From the NCBI GenBank assembly GCA_900169235.1, contig FWCC01000141.1:194284-258283 (forward strand): a stretch of 64,000 nucleotides of DNA. The letters run 5' to 3'. Numbering within the stretch: position 1 is the stretch's first letter; each line of letters begins with the position of its first letter. Below, piece after piece: positions 1 through 10,924 of this stretch. The DNA is from Zarea fungicola (lineage: Eukaryota > Ascomycota > Sordariomycetes > Hypocreales > Cordycipitaceae). A program made the position numbers and the translations under genes. Under the pieces are notes generated by a model. The model ran no database searches, was not told the DNA's origin, and worked only from the letters and a program-made list of their open reading frames with translations.

Positions 1-510
1 TTTGAAACAGAGATTCCAATCCCGCGACCTGTGCTAGGCTTCTTCTTTGTCCTTGTTTCCCTTTATTTTTATATCCAAGTGATATTTTATTCTTCTTCAT
101 CCCTCCCCAAGTTGCCGCGCACACCACATCCCGCATGCGATAGCGGCCAACAGCAAACCGCTCAACCGACTGCGCGCAGTCTGCCTCATCTCCACCTTGC
201 TTACACGCTGACCCAACCGCCAATGCCGCATCTCGCGCTCAACGTTCTGGGATCATGAGCTTGAAAGGAGTGAGGCGACAGATTCAATGCAAATTCCAGT
301 CCATTCTCCCATCATCCAGGCGGCGGAAATGGGATCAAAGCAGTTCGGATGAGCCACCCTCGGCAAGGGAATCTGGGTACACATCCACTCGAAGAATTCA
401 GACAGGCATTCATTTTCCACAATTTCCACACACTCCAAGTGGAGGCGTTCACTACTCACGCTCATTGGATTTCTGATGTATTTTTTGGCCGTTCACTTAC
501 GCCGTCACAG
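1..510. other. Upstream region of the Dcn1-like gene, no supported coding exon
   Basis: The 5' exon(s) of the Dcn1-like gene should lie here or left of the window. I looked in all frames for the UBA-like helix bundle expected at the N-terminus of Dcn1 proteins and found no convincing match. Short open frames here look like chance. Confidence 0.4.
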
Positions 511-1302
511 GTACTACAGCCAACAAGCGCTACGGCCACCAAGCCTTGATGCTCCGCTAGATGCATTATTTGACACCCTGCGAGGTATTTCACATGGCAC
601 CCAGTAACCATCTGCTCCTGCTAACACTCTGCAGATGAACAAAATGACGCCAAGGACCGCATGGAGCTTGAATCCACCATGAACTATCTCAGCAGCAACC
701 TTGGCGTCAACATTGAAAATGCAGAGCTTTTTGTCGCCTTGGAGCTGTTACAGGTGCCAGCCATTGGTGAGATTACTCGCAAGGGCTATATTGAAGGATG
801 GAAAAATGCAAAGTATGTTGCACCGCTCCAACACCATGCCATGTCCAATACTGACTTTACAAGTGTCGAGCCCAACCACAAAGAGCACGCCAAACACCTC
901 CAGACTCTGGTGGCGGCCCTGGCGCGTGATACCGCGCTGTTTAAAAAGGTATACAAATACGCCTTCATCGGTGGACGTGAAAAGGACCAAAAGGCTCTCA
1001 GCCTCGAAAACGCCTTAGTCTACTGGGACATGCTCTTTGCCCCTCCTGGCATACAATGGAAGAATCAACATCGAGACTGGCTTGCGCTCTGGAAGGCCTT
1101 CCTCGCCGAGAAGTGGACACGCTCAGTGAATCGCGACATGTGGAATATGGTTCTCGAGTTTGCCTTTAAGAGCATGGACGATGACACGCTGTCTTTTTGG
1201 AACGAGGATGGTGCATGGCCCAGCGTCATTGACGACTTTGTCGAGTGGTGCAAGGCCAAGGGCATTGGCAAGTCGGAGCAGATGGATGTGGACGGGGAAT
1301 AG
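511..1302 (+). CDS. Dcn1-like defective-in-cullin-neddylation protein (PONY domain), 5' end unresolved
   Basis: Scaffold-type NEDD8 E3 ligase that promotes transfer of NEDD8/Rub1 from Ubc12 to cullins, activating SCF-type ubiquitin ligases. Two exons are supported: 511..584 and 635..1302, separated by a 50-nt intron with a GCTAAC branch site and CTGCAG acceptor. Splicing joins the frame cleanly, giving DTLR-DEQNDAKDRMELE. The rest is a full PONY (DUF298) domain: an N-terminal helix region, GYIEGWKNAK, a central FKKVYKYAF segment, and the conserved C-terminal WNMVLEF ... WPSVIDDFVEW block. The C-terminus is natural (MDVDGE then stop). Acceptor TCACAG at 505-510 suggests a further upstream exon, which should carry the UBA-like domain and start codon but could not be placed. 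A downstream ATG at 661 would leave a shorter PONY-only protein. Family assignment is firm; the gene start is not. Confidence 0.85.
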
Positions 1303-2139
1303 AGAACCCGCCCAAGACGTTCTCAAAGACAGAGTGCTCGCCGCGGTCGTCCTTGTGCGTAGGACTGCGTCGGTCCACGAAGCTAGGAACCTGCCCGAGC
1401 ATTGACAGAATTTGGCAAGATTGGCCAGGTGTTTGGTCAGAGCACCACGTTGCTTCATGCACATTAGGCACATGTCGGTGATTTTTCGGCCAATTAGAGG
1501 GCCCCGCGACCACCAGGGATTATAAAGCATCCATACCACGACGACAGATATTGGAGGGGTGGGATTTGACCATGCGGCGACGGCGCTATACTCGGGTATT
1601 TGTCCTATTACGAGTTAGAGGCTACATGATGCCAGGTTGCTGCATTTACGCGCCTAGGCCAATGAATTACGATTAGATGGCTGGTGCATCACATGCCCAG
1701 ATTTAAATACAGCATTTAAACAAACTATTATTGAAGAAAAAATCAACAAGGAAAAATGGTATTTGTAAAATGTCTGATGATTTTATGCTATCCTTTTGAT
1801 TTTTATGCTATCCGTAGTCCCCAGTAATATAATGTATTTTGTACAGTGGTTGCCAGCAGAATGGCAGGGGGGTAATTTTTGATGCTGGCCATTTAATCCC
1901 GGCATGATTTCCGCGCTTCAATATGGTACATGGTGCTCAGGCAATAGATTCTTGCAATGCCTGACACGGGGTTTTGTAGTTGTATGGGACATTGAGTCGC
2001 GTCTTTTTCTTTCTTTTCCTTTCCGCCTTGCCTGGTGGTGAGCGGCCCTGATCCTTGATGAATATCCGACCAGTCTGATTGTACATGATTCTCGAAAGGC
2101 GTAAAAAAAGGGTATAAGTTCTGTCCCTCTGTTTGTGTA
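1303..2139. other. Intergenic, convergent 3' ends
   Basis: Lies between the stop codons of the Dcn1-like gene and the Mrp17 gene, so it should hold both 3' UTRs and terminators. No coding frame is supported. The 1690-1850 stretch is AT-rich and contains a short repeated block, TTTTATGCTATCC, at about 1782 and 1801. Confidence 0.6.
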
Positions 2140-2671
2140 TTAGGCCTCGCTCCCCTCGGTCCGCCACTTGGGCGCCCCAAAGCGCGAGAGCGTGTCCAGC
2201 TTGCCGTCGCCGAGCTTGACGTGCGCCGCCCGGATCATGCGCGGCTCGAGGCGCATCACGTTGCGCACCTCGCTGTGCAGCTTGGCCGACGCGTCGTAGC
2301 GCACGACAAAGTAGTGCCCGTGGTGGTGCTTCATCTGGTGCACCGAGATGGGCTTGGGCAGGGAGAAGACGCCCCAGTTGGCGAGGCCCCGGACGACGCC
2401 GCCGTTGCGGAGGATGGTTGACCCGACGGTTGTGGCGATCCTGAATCACGTTAGTTTTTCTTTTCCATCGAGGTTCCGTTTGTTGTGTCTATCGTCGTGA
2501 TGGGAAAGGTTTAATGTGAATGTTTGGCGATGGTGGATTGCAAGAACATACTCTTTGACCTCGTGCAGGTTGCCCGGTCGCACCTATTGTTTTCTCTGGT
2601 TAGTTTTGCATCAATGGGAATCGGAAAAGAGACAACGGCAAACATACTATTCCTATTAATTCGTAGAGCAT
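2140..2671 (-). CDS. MRP17: Mitochondrial small-subunit ribosomal protein bS6m (Mrp17)
   Basis: Three-exon gene on the minus strand: 2648..2671 (24 nt, eight codons), 2552..2583 (32 nt) and 2140..2440. The introns are 64 nt (2584..2647) and 111 nt (2441..2551), both GT..AG. The spliced product is 118 residues, the usual size of fungal Mrp17. It opens with MLYELIGI then VRPGNLHEVKEI, the first strand and helix of the S6 ferredoxin-like fold. It continues with GSTILRNGGVVRGLANWG and ends with HGHYFVVRYDASAKLHSEV and a basic tail. It acts in the mitochondrial 37S subunit. The very short first exon is easy to miss with single-ORF gene calling. Housekeeping gene; I see nothing unusual in its coding sequence. 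Confidence 0.93.
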
Positions 2672-3283
2672 TTTTGCGACCGTATTCACTTCTAGATGAA
2701 TTACGCTGTGTATGGGTAGGAAGCTAGGAGACGCCAGGACAAGGAAAAATAATAGGCGTGGAGTAGCTCCGGAAATTAGCCGGCGCGACGGTCGTGTGCT
2801 CAACCAACAATTGAAAAAATATCTTTTATGGCAATTTATGGTTTTTTTTTTCGTCCTTCACTCCGAGTTTTATGTATTCTTCTCATGAAATTTTGTAGTT
2901 TGCAGCAGCAGCTCAGAGTATTACTAGTTGTAGCCTTTTCAGCTGCGTACAGAGTCGCTGGACTGAGCTGTCGAGTATTGTCAGATATGGTGGTCCAGTT
3001 AATAGTAAGGTATATAATAGTTTTAGCTAATATATTTATTAAAGCATGTTCAAATATATAAAAAACACTATGAAGTCTTTAAGATTTAAATTATACTAAA
3101 AAGTAATAAAAAAGGTCAACTATCCCTATCAAGGCATCCCCACGCCCGTTAGACGTGGCCTCTATTAGTATAGTATATATATTAAGAATATATAAAAATA
3201 CTTGACTTATTTAGCTATTGTGTTACATTAAAGTTGGCAAGTGGAGCAAGTCATGTAGATAAAATCTAGTCTGCAACTCGGCA
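2672..3283. other. AT-rich intergenic region
   Basis: Holds the Mrp17 promoter next to 2671 and the 3' flank of the HET/ankyrin gene. The 3000-3240 stretch is strongly AT-rich, with short runs of TATATA, and may be decayed repeat. No coding frame supported. Confidence 0.5.
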
Positions 3284-4120
3284 TTAGCGAACAAAGACGG
3301 GAAAGATGGGGTTGTACGGAGTTCCAAGTCTGCAGTCCCTACAGCACCAATCACTCCTGTCCATCATGGAAGTACTTATTGCATCATCAATATCAGCCCC
3401 ATGCTGCTGTAGAAGCCTACAAATAGCAGAGCAACCTACCGAGAGGGCATGCTTAACGGCTGTGTCACCCGCCGTTCTGGGCTTGTTGAAGTCGGCGCCT
3501 CTTTGTAGCAAAAGCTCAACCACTTCATACTTTCGACGACTGATGGCAGGGAACAGAGGTCCGCCGCTCTGTTCTTGGCCCGCGTGAACGTCAGCCTTGC
3601 GGTCCAGGAGGAACTTCAACATGCCCATATTTGCGTCGTTGGCATTAGCAGCCCAAAATAACGCAGTCTCTCCACGATAGTTGACTGCGTTTATGTCCTT
3701 GCCGGGTGCAAGTAATCTCTGAACAATGGCTTCGTGGCCATTTGACACTGCCTCCTCAAGTAAATCTAGCGGTATGCCAGTATCTGGGGCTTGCGCGAGA
3801 AACAAGTCGAGCAAGTGGACATATCCACGGCGGCAAACAGCGTATATTGGAAAGTTGAAGCCCTCGGAAAGAATATCTTTGAGGTCCACCTCAATGTTAC
3901 TCGGTTTATATGCGAGGAGAACCTCAGCAACGCTGGGGTCACTGTACCGAAGAAGAGCAACCTTGAACTTTTGTGCGAAGGTGGCATCTCTTTCGAAGCC
4001 AGCACCGCTTTCAAGTAGAATTTTCACCATTCTGTCATCACTGCGCTGGCATGCTAGCTCCAACGCTGTGTCAAAAGTGCCGTCGCCGGTCATGTTGACG
4101 TTTGCGCCTCGACTAATCAA
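3284..4120 (-). pseudogene. Frameshifted 3' part of the HET/ankyrin gene
   Basis: This frame continues the ankyrin array of the large upstream frame after a one-base phase change. The upstream frame ends in an ankyrin helix (SPLHEAVEFYAYEIA) and stops at 4117-4119. Ankyrin sequence resumes at once in the next frame (LISRGANVNMTGDGT, then FDTALELACQ) and continues with about six further repeats to a natural stop at 3284. A putative donor GTGAGT at 4165-4170 and an acceptor at 4113-4114 exist, but the resulting 58-nt intron leaves the wrong phase and would remove half a repeat, so splicing does not repair the frame. Simplest reading: a small indel in the gene or an assembly error. The 278-residue frame has its own ATG but lies inside a repeat, so independent translation is unlikely. 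Confidence 0.6.
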
Positions 4121-7100
4121 TAAGCAATCTCGTAGGCATAAAACTCAACAGCCTCATGTAATGGACTCACCACTCTATCGGGATCGGTTGGATAAGAGTT
4201 GTTCCCGTCAACAGAAGCGCCTTCGTCGAGTAAAAACCTGGTAATGTCGTACCGGTTACTGCGCACAGCTACTCTCATGGCAGACTCACAAGCATGCGCT
4301 CTGTCATCAGCGGCACATTCTTTAAGCAGGATCTGGACTACTGGAAGGTGTCCATTTTTGATGGCACGAGTTAACGGTGATAGATGGAAAATCCCCGGCA
4401 TATATTCGTGTTCGGCCTTGGCAAAAATAGAATGACTTGGCAGGTGCTCCGCTGCTTTATTGGATATGAGCAGTTCTACTGCCATAGCCTGGCCCTCCTC
4501 AGAGGCCATACATAGTGGGACACCGCAGTATGGACCTAAGATTGGGGATAAAGTCGTATATCCGGCAACTCTTGCTCCCCTGAGCAGAAGCATCTTCATA
4601 ATGGCAATGTGGCCACCCCGGGCAGCTAATGTGAGTGGTGTCCCAGGTTCTTTTGGGTCTATCCCGAACCAGCGTTGGTCAGTATCGTGTGGCGCAAAAG
4701 TCTCAGTCTTGGCGCCCTTTTCCAACAATAGTTGCACCACGTCCTCACATCCGCTCTCAGCAGCATAGCAGAGTGGTGTTGCCGCACTGTCACGACCTTC
4801 AATAGCAGCCTCATTCTTTAGCAAGAGTTCCACAGTGGCGAGACTCCCATTGGCAGCAGCGTATGACAGCGGCGTTCTTCCAGCTTTGGTCGCCCAGTCG
4901 ATATCAGCGCCGTTGTCCAGAAGGAGTTCGACCACTTCGGTGTGTCCTCCCTCGGCCGCCACACTTAACGGTGAGCGTGCAGAAGCGATGCCGTCACAGT
5001 AAGCCCCTCTGGAAAGCAGGATCCTCGCAATCCTCTTCTTGCCCTCTTCGGCGGCCTGACGCAGCGGGTATGGGTTCGCCACTGCACCGGCGCCACCGCT
5101 GTCGAGTAGCAACTCAACAGCGCCGGCAAAGTCACACTCCACGGCAAGCAACAGCATCTCCAGCGGATCCTGGTTCTGCAGACTAGGAATTAGACGCTGA
5201 ACAGCGGCCATGTGTCTGTTTCTTATTGCCTCTTGAATAAAGAATCTGGCGTTATTTGTGCCGAGGCCAATGAAATTGAAAAGTCGTGTAAACGCGACCT
5301 CGAGTCCATGCTCAATGGCAAAGATTAAAGGCGACCATCCATTCTTACTGTTGGCCTTTGATGGCACCTCACTCTCACCATGTACCAACGCAGCGACCGA
5401 ACCCTGCCGCATGTTTATTGCCAGACAATGGAACGGAGTGATGTTGTCGACATCTTGGCAGAGTTTGGTTAGGCTTGCGCCTTGCTCGGTGAGATTTTCG
5501 AGCGTTGTTTTATGCTGGTTCATCTCGGCAAAGTGCCGCGGCGTCCAGCCCTCTACATCTTTGACGCTCTTGTCAGCGCCTGACTGCACTAGGAGATCAA
5601 CCGCCTTGGTGTTGCCGCTCATTGCGGCAAAGTGAATGGGCCGCCAGCCGCGTTTCGCATCCTTGCAATTGACATAGTCCTCGGCACCATTTGGTTCACT
5701 ACCTAGGAGGAGTCGGATCACGTCTAAATTCCCACTTCCGGCTGCGTAGTGCAACGGTGTCCAACCAAAGCAATCCCGAAACTGCTTGCTGGCACCTGCA
5801 TCAACCAAGAGTCGCGCACAGTTAAATTCACCTCTCACTGCCGCGTAATGCAAAGCGGTTTGGCTGTTTCTGTTGATTTCATCAATAGTTGTAGTTTGGT
5901 TGTTGTTGATCTCACCAATACTTGTAGTCATGTTGTCACTCTCATCCAGTGTTGTAGTTTCGGTTTCACTCTTATCCGGAGTTGTAATTTTGGTGATGAG
6001 AAATTCAAGTACTGCCTCGTTACCCAGTTCCGCCGCGACATGTAGTGGTGTAACGCAACTGTTATCCTTTGGGACGACGTCAAACTCAGAATCAACAAGC
6101 TTCTTAGCAACTTCTAGAGAGCCACCCCAGGCTGCATGATGCATCGCCGTTCGACCGCGGTTGCATTTGCCTTTGGAGGTCAGCAGACCGGCCAAGCACC
6201 CTACCATTTTTTCATGACCTCTTTCAGCCGCAATGTGTATAGGCAGCTGCCCGAGACTGTCTGGTACATTCTGCTCTGGGATTTTAACTAACTGTTCAAA
6301 AGCCTCCCAGTCTCCTGTCAGAGTAGCTTGGTGCAGCGATCCGGCAGTTTGCCGCAGTGACTCTATGCTTCCCTTTTTTCTAGCCTTGGACTCGACGCTG
6401 ACATCTCCGGCAAGCCTGGCCGGCAATATCGCCCACTTGTCTCCGTTCAAGGACGGATGAGGGTATACCGCACCAACCAGTTCATAGCGTGGCACACCAT
6501 CCAGAGCTTGTCCGATTAGGCTGGCGAGGAGCGCTCTTTTAATCGTTGTATTTTTGACTTCGGCAAGAAGATAACACTTTTTACCGGACTGCAGCGCGTG
6601 CCGAACACACTGTTCAACCAAGCGATGAGTGCCGCTCCAGGAGCAATGCTCTTCCAGTTTAGAGTCTGCGCGGCTGATACGCCAACTACCCAAAAGATCT
6701 CCATCATCCAGAATCTGAAGGGATGCAGTCCCTGAGTCATGTGGCATGGACCACAGGTTGGCAGAGCACCATTCGAACCCACTGGACATGGTTGCGGAAT
6801 TGTGAAAGAGGTTGCCTGGAGCCACCCTGCGCATTTTCATCAGAATCTTTTGGTATGTGTCTTGTTGCCGTTCATCATGCTTGATATCCAGCATTAATGC
6901 CGAGATGATTGACCTGTCCTTGGGCCATGAGGTGGACCGCGATCCCAGGGTCACGAGAAGATCGTTTAACTTTTCAATCTTGTTTCGAAGATGACGAATC
7001 AAGGACGATGCAAACTCACGAGGAGAATTCGGCGGACCGTCCTTTGCCAGGATGTCTTGGTCGAGATCTTTAATCTCAGGTCCGTGCTGCCCCCTGAAAA

Positions 7101-7998
7101 TGACCTTTACTTTGCGCGACTTGGCCAGCTCGAGCGCTGTCCAGCCACGGCTGAACCACGGCGACATCAGTATGCCAAAGCAAGCCGTCTCTGGATCCCA
7201 CCGCCAGTTTCTGATGAAGCAGTCGTGTATAAGCGTAATCGTTGCGCTCTGGTAGTTGTTTTGTATCATGTGAATGGCCTTTTGGCGAGCTGCCTTGTCC
7301 TCGGGGATGCAGACGGTATCCCACCAGATGCCGTCGCACCCGAAACGCTCGGCAATGCTCTGGAAGAAGTGGTAGAGACACTCGTTTACTTGGCCGGCTT
7401 TCCAAGCGCCAGTCCCTGTGCCATCGGACCATACATGGCTTATGGCCATGTACGGTCGCGGAGCCTCGAGCATGGCGGCTCCATCGAGAGCCCAGACCGT
7501 AGAATGCTCCTTCATGGCAGCATCGTTCAGAAGGTCTCTGCTAAAGCGGGCAGCGAGCGGCTTGCAGTCTTTGCCCATACACTCATGACGCTGCTCCACC
7601 GCGGTGAAATCCCGCTGAGATTGCTCACAGAAATCAAAAGTGCAGGAGCTGTGATCGTTGCTGTCGCTGAATCCTTCACCAGTCTCGCTGGAGGGTACCC
7701 TGAAGTCAAGTTTGCAGTCAGGGAGGAGTTTAGGGAGATTGTCCTTTGCAACGGCCCATACCCGATGCGGACAGAGGCCGTAGTCCCCGGTTGCTGTTTT
7801 GAAGTCATCGAGAAGCTTTTGCCTGTCAGCGACTCCCCTACTTGTCTGAAATGCCGCGGCACATGGCCTAGCAGCGTCAATATCGCCGATGCCGGCAGCC
7901 CTAGATTGTATGACAGCCGGGGCACTCGCAGCCCGAACGACGGAGCGTGCGACAGGGACAGCTGCCAGAGCCGGGCGAGAACGACGATCGGACAGCAT
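4117..7998 (-). CDS. HET-domain protein with long ankyrin-repeat array
   Basis: A 1,293-residue frame without introns. An N-terminal unique region of about 180 residues is followed by a HET domain (roughly 180-310) with PYMAISHVWSDG, GIWWDTVCIP, an AT-x-TLIHDC strand and SRGWTALELAKS. From about residue 570 there are some 17-20 ankyrin repeats, for example TPLHVAAELGNEAVLEFLI and TPLSYAAANGSLATVELLL. HET domains are known from fungal heterokaryon incompatibility, where they trigger cell death after non-self recognition; ankyrin arrays act there as sensors or scaffolds. A region at about 5880-5990 encodes a run of TTT-x-DES/EIN units inside one repeat, a local internal duplication. The frame is cut at 4117 by an apparent indel, and the array continues in the next frame. 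Function in this organism is inference; family assignment is strong. Confidence 0.85.
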   Translation of the reverse strand: MLSDRRSRPALAAVPVARSVVRAASAPAVIQSRAAGIGDIDAARPCAAAFQTSRGVADRQKLLDDFKTATGDYGLCPHRVWAVAKDNLPKLLPDCKLDFRVPSSETGEGFSDSNDHSSCTFDFCEQSQRDFTAVEQRHECMGKDCKPLAARFSRDLLNDAAMKEHSTVWALDGAAMLEAPRPYMAISHVWSDGTGTGAWKAGQVNECLYHFFQSIAERFGCDGIWWDTVCIPEDKAARQKAIHMIQNNYQSATITLIHDCFIRNWRWDPETACFGILMSPWFSRGWTALELAKSRKVKVIFRGQHGPEIKDLDQDILAKDGPPNSPREFASSLIRHLRNKIEKLNDLLVTLGSRSTSWPKDRSIISALMLDIKHDERQQDTYQKILMKMRRVAPGNLFHNSATMSSGFEWCSANLWSMPHDSGTASLQILDDGDLLGSWRISRADSKLEEHCSWSGTHRLVEQCVRHALQSGKKCYLLAEVKNTTIKRALLASLIGQALDGVPRYELVGAVYPHPSLNGDKWAILPARLAGDVSVESKARKKGSIESLRQTAGSLHQATLTGDWEAFEQLVKIPEQNVPDSLGQLPIHIAAERGHEKMVGCLAGLLTSKGKCNRGRTAMHHAAWGGSLEVAKKLVDSEFDVVPKDNSCVTPLHVAAELGNEAVLEFLITKITTPDKSETETTTLDESDNMTTSIGEINNNQTTTIDEINRNSQTALHYAAVRGEFNCARLLVDAGASKQFRDCFGWTPLHYAAGSGNLDVIRLLLGSEPNGAEDYVNCKDAKRGWRPIHFAAMSGNTKAVDLLVQSGADKSVKDVEGWTPRHFAEMNQHKTTLENLTEQGASLTKLCQDVDNITPFHCLAINMRQGSVAALVHGESEVPSKANSKNGWSPLIFAIEHGLEVAFTRLFNFIGLGTNNARFFIQEAIRNRHMAAVQRLIPSLQNQDPLEMLLLAVECDFAGAVELLLDSGGAGAVANPYPLRQAAEEGKKRIARILLSRGAYCDGIASARSPLSVAAEGGHTEVVELLLDNGADIDWATKAGRTPLSYAAANGSLATVELLLKNEAAIEGRDSAATPLCYAAESGCEDVVQLLLEKGAKTETFAPHDTDQRWFGIDPKEPGTPLTLAARGGHIAIMKMLLLRGARVAGYTTLSPILGPYCGVPLCMASEEGQAMAVELLISNKAAEHLPSHSIFAKAEHEYMPGIFHLSPLTRAIKNGHLPVVQILLKECAADDRAHACESAMRVAVRSNRYDITRFLLDEGASVDGNNSYPTDPDRVVSPLHEAVEFYAYEIAY

Positions 7999-8765
7999 AA
8001 CGGTGAAGTTTTCTAGTTGGCGTGCTTGCTGATCGATGTGGAATGTTTGAAACTAGCATCACGGAATGGCGGCAAGCTGTTGTGAATGAGATGGTGCGAA
8101 GAACGAACAAGCCATACCTGGAGAGGCTGTCAAAGTTCCCTATGTTTCAATAGGTGTGAACCAGACGAAGCATTGCCCCTCCTTTCTTGCTTCTTCTTGA
8201 AACAATTTCACATCATCCTGCATAAGTGTGACAGCAGCAGCACGCCTCGGCTAATAAAATCTACCGGATAGGCGCCGCCCAGCCTAGACCCCTGTCAGCA
8301 GCTGAACTGGCAACTTCAGCCGCAAGCTCTACTTACCAGGCTGGGTGTAGCTGTGTTTGACAGTGAGTCGCCACGATTTTTACAAATCATTTTTATACTA
8401 TTCTAATTCAAATTATCCAACGTAGGAGCTAATTATCACTATAATACGCTGATGTCTACACTATGTTGGTAGAACTTGGCAAGGGCGCGTATTAAATCGT
8501 ATGTAGGCACACTTCTGCAGATTGTGACATTGATTGCGTCTCTCGGAAATAACTTGCCTCTCCTCGTTCAAAATCCATGCAGTTACTCATCACATATTCA
8601 ATTCTTAGTTCTTAATTTAATTCCTTTTTTTTTTAAAAAAAAAAGAAAAAAAAAGATTCCGCCGCTCGTACGTAGCTGCCAATCACACACTTGGCCCCCA
8701 AATGGCCTACCACTTCCTTACGAGCCAATTGGGTTGGATGGACCGACTTTGAACACACAAAACTG
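7999..8765. other. Intergenic: HET/ankyrin promoter and 3' flank of the RBR gene
   Basis: No coding frame supported. A T10/A10 perfect palindrome sits at 8625-8644, followed by more A-rich sequence to about 8655. This could be a poly-A remnant of a retroelement or simple low-complexity DNA. Confidence 0.5.
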
Positions 8766-10130
8766 TTAAATTCTATAACGCCGGCAGTCTTCGCAAGCAA
8801 GCATATGGCAGCGTTTGCAGGACAGAATATATTTCCAGTGTCTCGTCCCACAAACCTCGCACACCTTGCCCCGTCGTGAGCCTTCAATTTTGGTGAACTT
8901 GCCGCTGTGGTCACACTCATGAGTTGATTGAAGCTCCTGCACCATATCTGCCACGCGTCGCTGGCGAACTAATGGTAGTAACCCTGGCGCTTCTCTATCC
9001 ACAATCTGCTGAGCTCGTCGATTCAGCAGTTCCGGCGCCCAGTCGCCACAGTCGCAATCCTTCCACTTCACGCCGCACCTGTAGCAGAACTCCGCGCGGC
9101 ATCTACAACTGGGATAGGAATGAGCTTTTGCTTCACCAATGGAACGTATTCAAGGAACCTACGTCATATGATCGCAACCCTCATCTCGTGAAACCATTTC
9201 TCCACATCCAAAACACGCTTTCCAACCCAGCTGCTCTGCGCAAACAATCAGGCTCTCCCTTACTTCATCAGCCGCGCAGGCTCCTTGGTGTGCTAAGGCT
9301 TTGCAATTTAAACAAGTTTTTGAATTACAAGCCGTGCAGAAAGCACAGTCAAGATTTCGATGATGTGGCAGAATGAAGCTGGCACACTCCCCATTGGCAC
9401 AATAGACTCGATCCGCACTCGTATATTCCAGCTCAGCGGTTTGGTATATTTGCAGCTCCTCGTTCGATAAAACTGTCTCAATGGTTGATTTTTCGATTCG
9501 CTTGCGGTGGCATTTTGGAGGAAATAGACTCTCGTCCTTGATAACACGCAGCAAAAAAGACCTGAGGCATGGCGTGCAGTAAATGTCACCACATAATAGT
9601 CTTACCATGGCATGAGGGGGAGTAGGCTCTGTACAAACAGTGCAATAGATTTTATCCGAATCAAACGGGGCCAGTTCATGGTCAACAGGCTGGCCTGATG
9701 GGCCGGCAGCAGTGCTGGCCGACGAGGTAGTTACCGCGTAATCCCTCTGAGCAGGATTCGCTCCAACTGTAGACATGCCCTCAGCCTGAGCAACGGATCG
9801 AGATGGTAGACTGACTCCGTCATCCAAGCTTATGGCCAATTGCCGATCTTGGACACACTGATTCTCTTCGAAATTGACGTCCTCTATGACCCTGGCGTCG
9901 GATTCGAGAGCTGCAGCAATGCTGTGTGCAAATTTCGCGTCTTTGGCGAGAACCATCGCTTCCCGTATTTCATTCTCGAAGCTTGTAAATGCTAGCACAA
10001 AATCCGGAGGGCTATCTTCAACCCACTTCCCTACTTGGATATCGCGGACGGTGCACATCTCCTCGAGTTGGAGTTGCAAAGCAAAGCTCCGATCGTCAAG
10101 ATCAAGGGCGGAGATGGCGCATACCATCAT
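8766..10130 (-). CDS. RBR-type (RING-IBR-RING) E3 ubiquitin ligase
   Basis: Two exons, 9163..10130 and 8766..9108, with a 54-nt intron. Splicing joins GCDHM-T-CRCRAEFCYRCG, restoring the second RING across the junction. The protein is 436 residues. The N-terminal ~160 residues carry a helical segment (FALQLQLEEM) seen in fungal RBR proteins. RING1 starts at CTVCTEPTPP with CGDIYCTPCL. The IBR region has YCANGECASFILP and CAFCTACNSKTCLNC. RING2 has ACFGCGEMVSRDEGCDHMTC, in which the last Cys is the expected catalytic position forming the thioester with ubiquitin. A Cys/His-rich tail follows (CEVCGTRHWKYILSCKRC), possibly one more zinc-binding unit. RBR ligases accept ubiquitin from an E2 before transfer; the substrate cannot be read from sequence. 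Confidence 0.9.
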
Positions 10131-10924
10131 CCCGAGCGTACCTGTTTGTGTGATTTATTGTAGCGATGATATCTGATTTTCTGAATTAGGGGGAAAATAC
10201 TCTTAAGTTTTCTGTTGTTACTCGACGTTCATCATTTGAAGGGTGGTTATGCATGAGACGCGCTAAACCTAAAAGCGAGATTACAACATTGCTGGTTCGC
10301 AATTACCATTTTCGGACGTCCATCGGGAGTATGTCTCTAGTGCAACAAATATCATAGCAATATTAGTCCGGTACCCGAACTTGTACTGTTAGCTTCCTCG
10401 GATTGGATCAAAATCCTCGCCAAGTTGTGATTCATTGGCCAAAACAGAATCCACCATGATGGTGATTTTAGCATTTGATGACATGTCTTGACGCTAGTTA
10501 CCAGCGGCCGGTAGCTGAGCAGGACATCGCGTTGCCAAGGCAAGGCATTGTCCTCCATAACCAGTGACGATCAACGCCAACCCCTCCCACAAACGTTGCC
10601 AGCCCATGCATCAACAGCCACGGCGCGGCGGGTTATTTACCCTTTCTATTAACCGGCTTTCAACCTTTGTCTAACCTAGAATCCCGTAAAATAGCCCGAC
10701 ACCTGCTCGATTGCCGTCTTACAATTCACAGACTCCGAGCAGTAGAAGAAGGCCGAAGCTTTCAGGAATTTATCAATCATTTCCCCTTACGGTGCATCGT
10801 TTGCAAGTGATACGACACCATGGTACAGTGTTGTAACATTATTCGCTCTATGCTTTCTGCATGCAGGGTCAAGCATGAGGCAGTACATTAGTTGTATCTG
10901 CGGTATATACTGCATGAAACCTAA
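10131..10924. other. Intergenic between RBR ligase and GTP cyclohydrolase I
   Basis: Promoter side of the RBR gene and 3' side of the cyclohydrolase. Open frames here are short, without recognisable motifs. Nothing else seen. Confidence 0.5.

Noticed and set aside
1123..1539. 138-codon minus-strand frame over the Dcn1-like 3' end
   Set aside because: Antisense shadow with no family resemblance.
4113..4170. 58-nt intron in the HET/ankyrin gene
   Set aside because: Donor and acceptor look acceptable but the phase does not join the two ankyrin frames and half a conserved repeat would be lost.
6991..8016. 341-codon plus-strand open frame
   Set aside because: Antisense to the HET domain coding region; no motifs. 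A shadow of the real frame.
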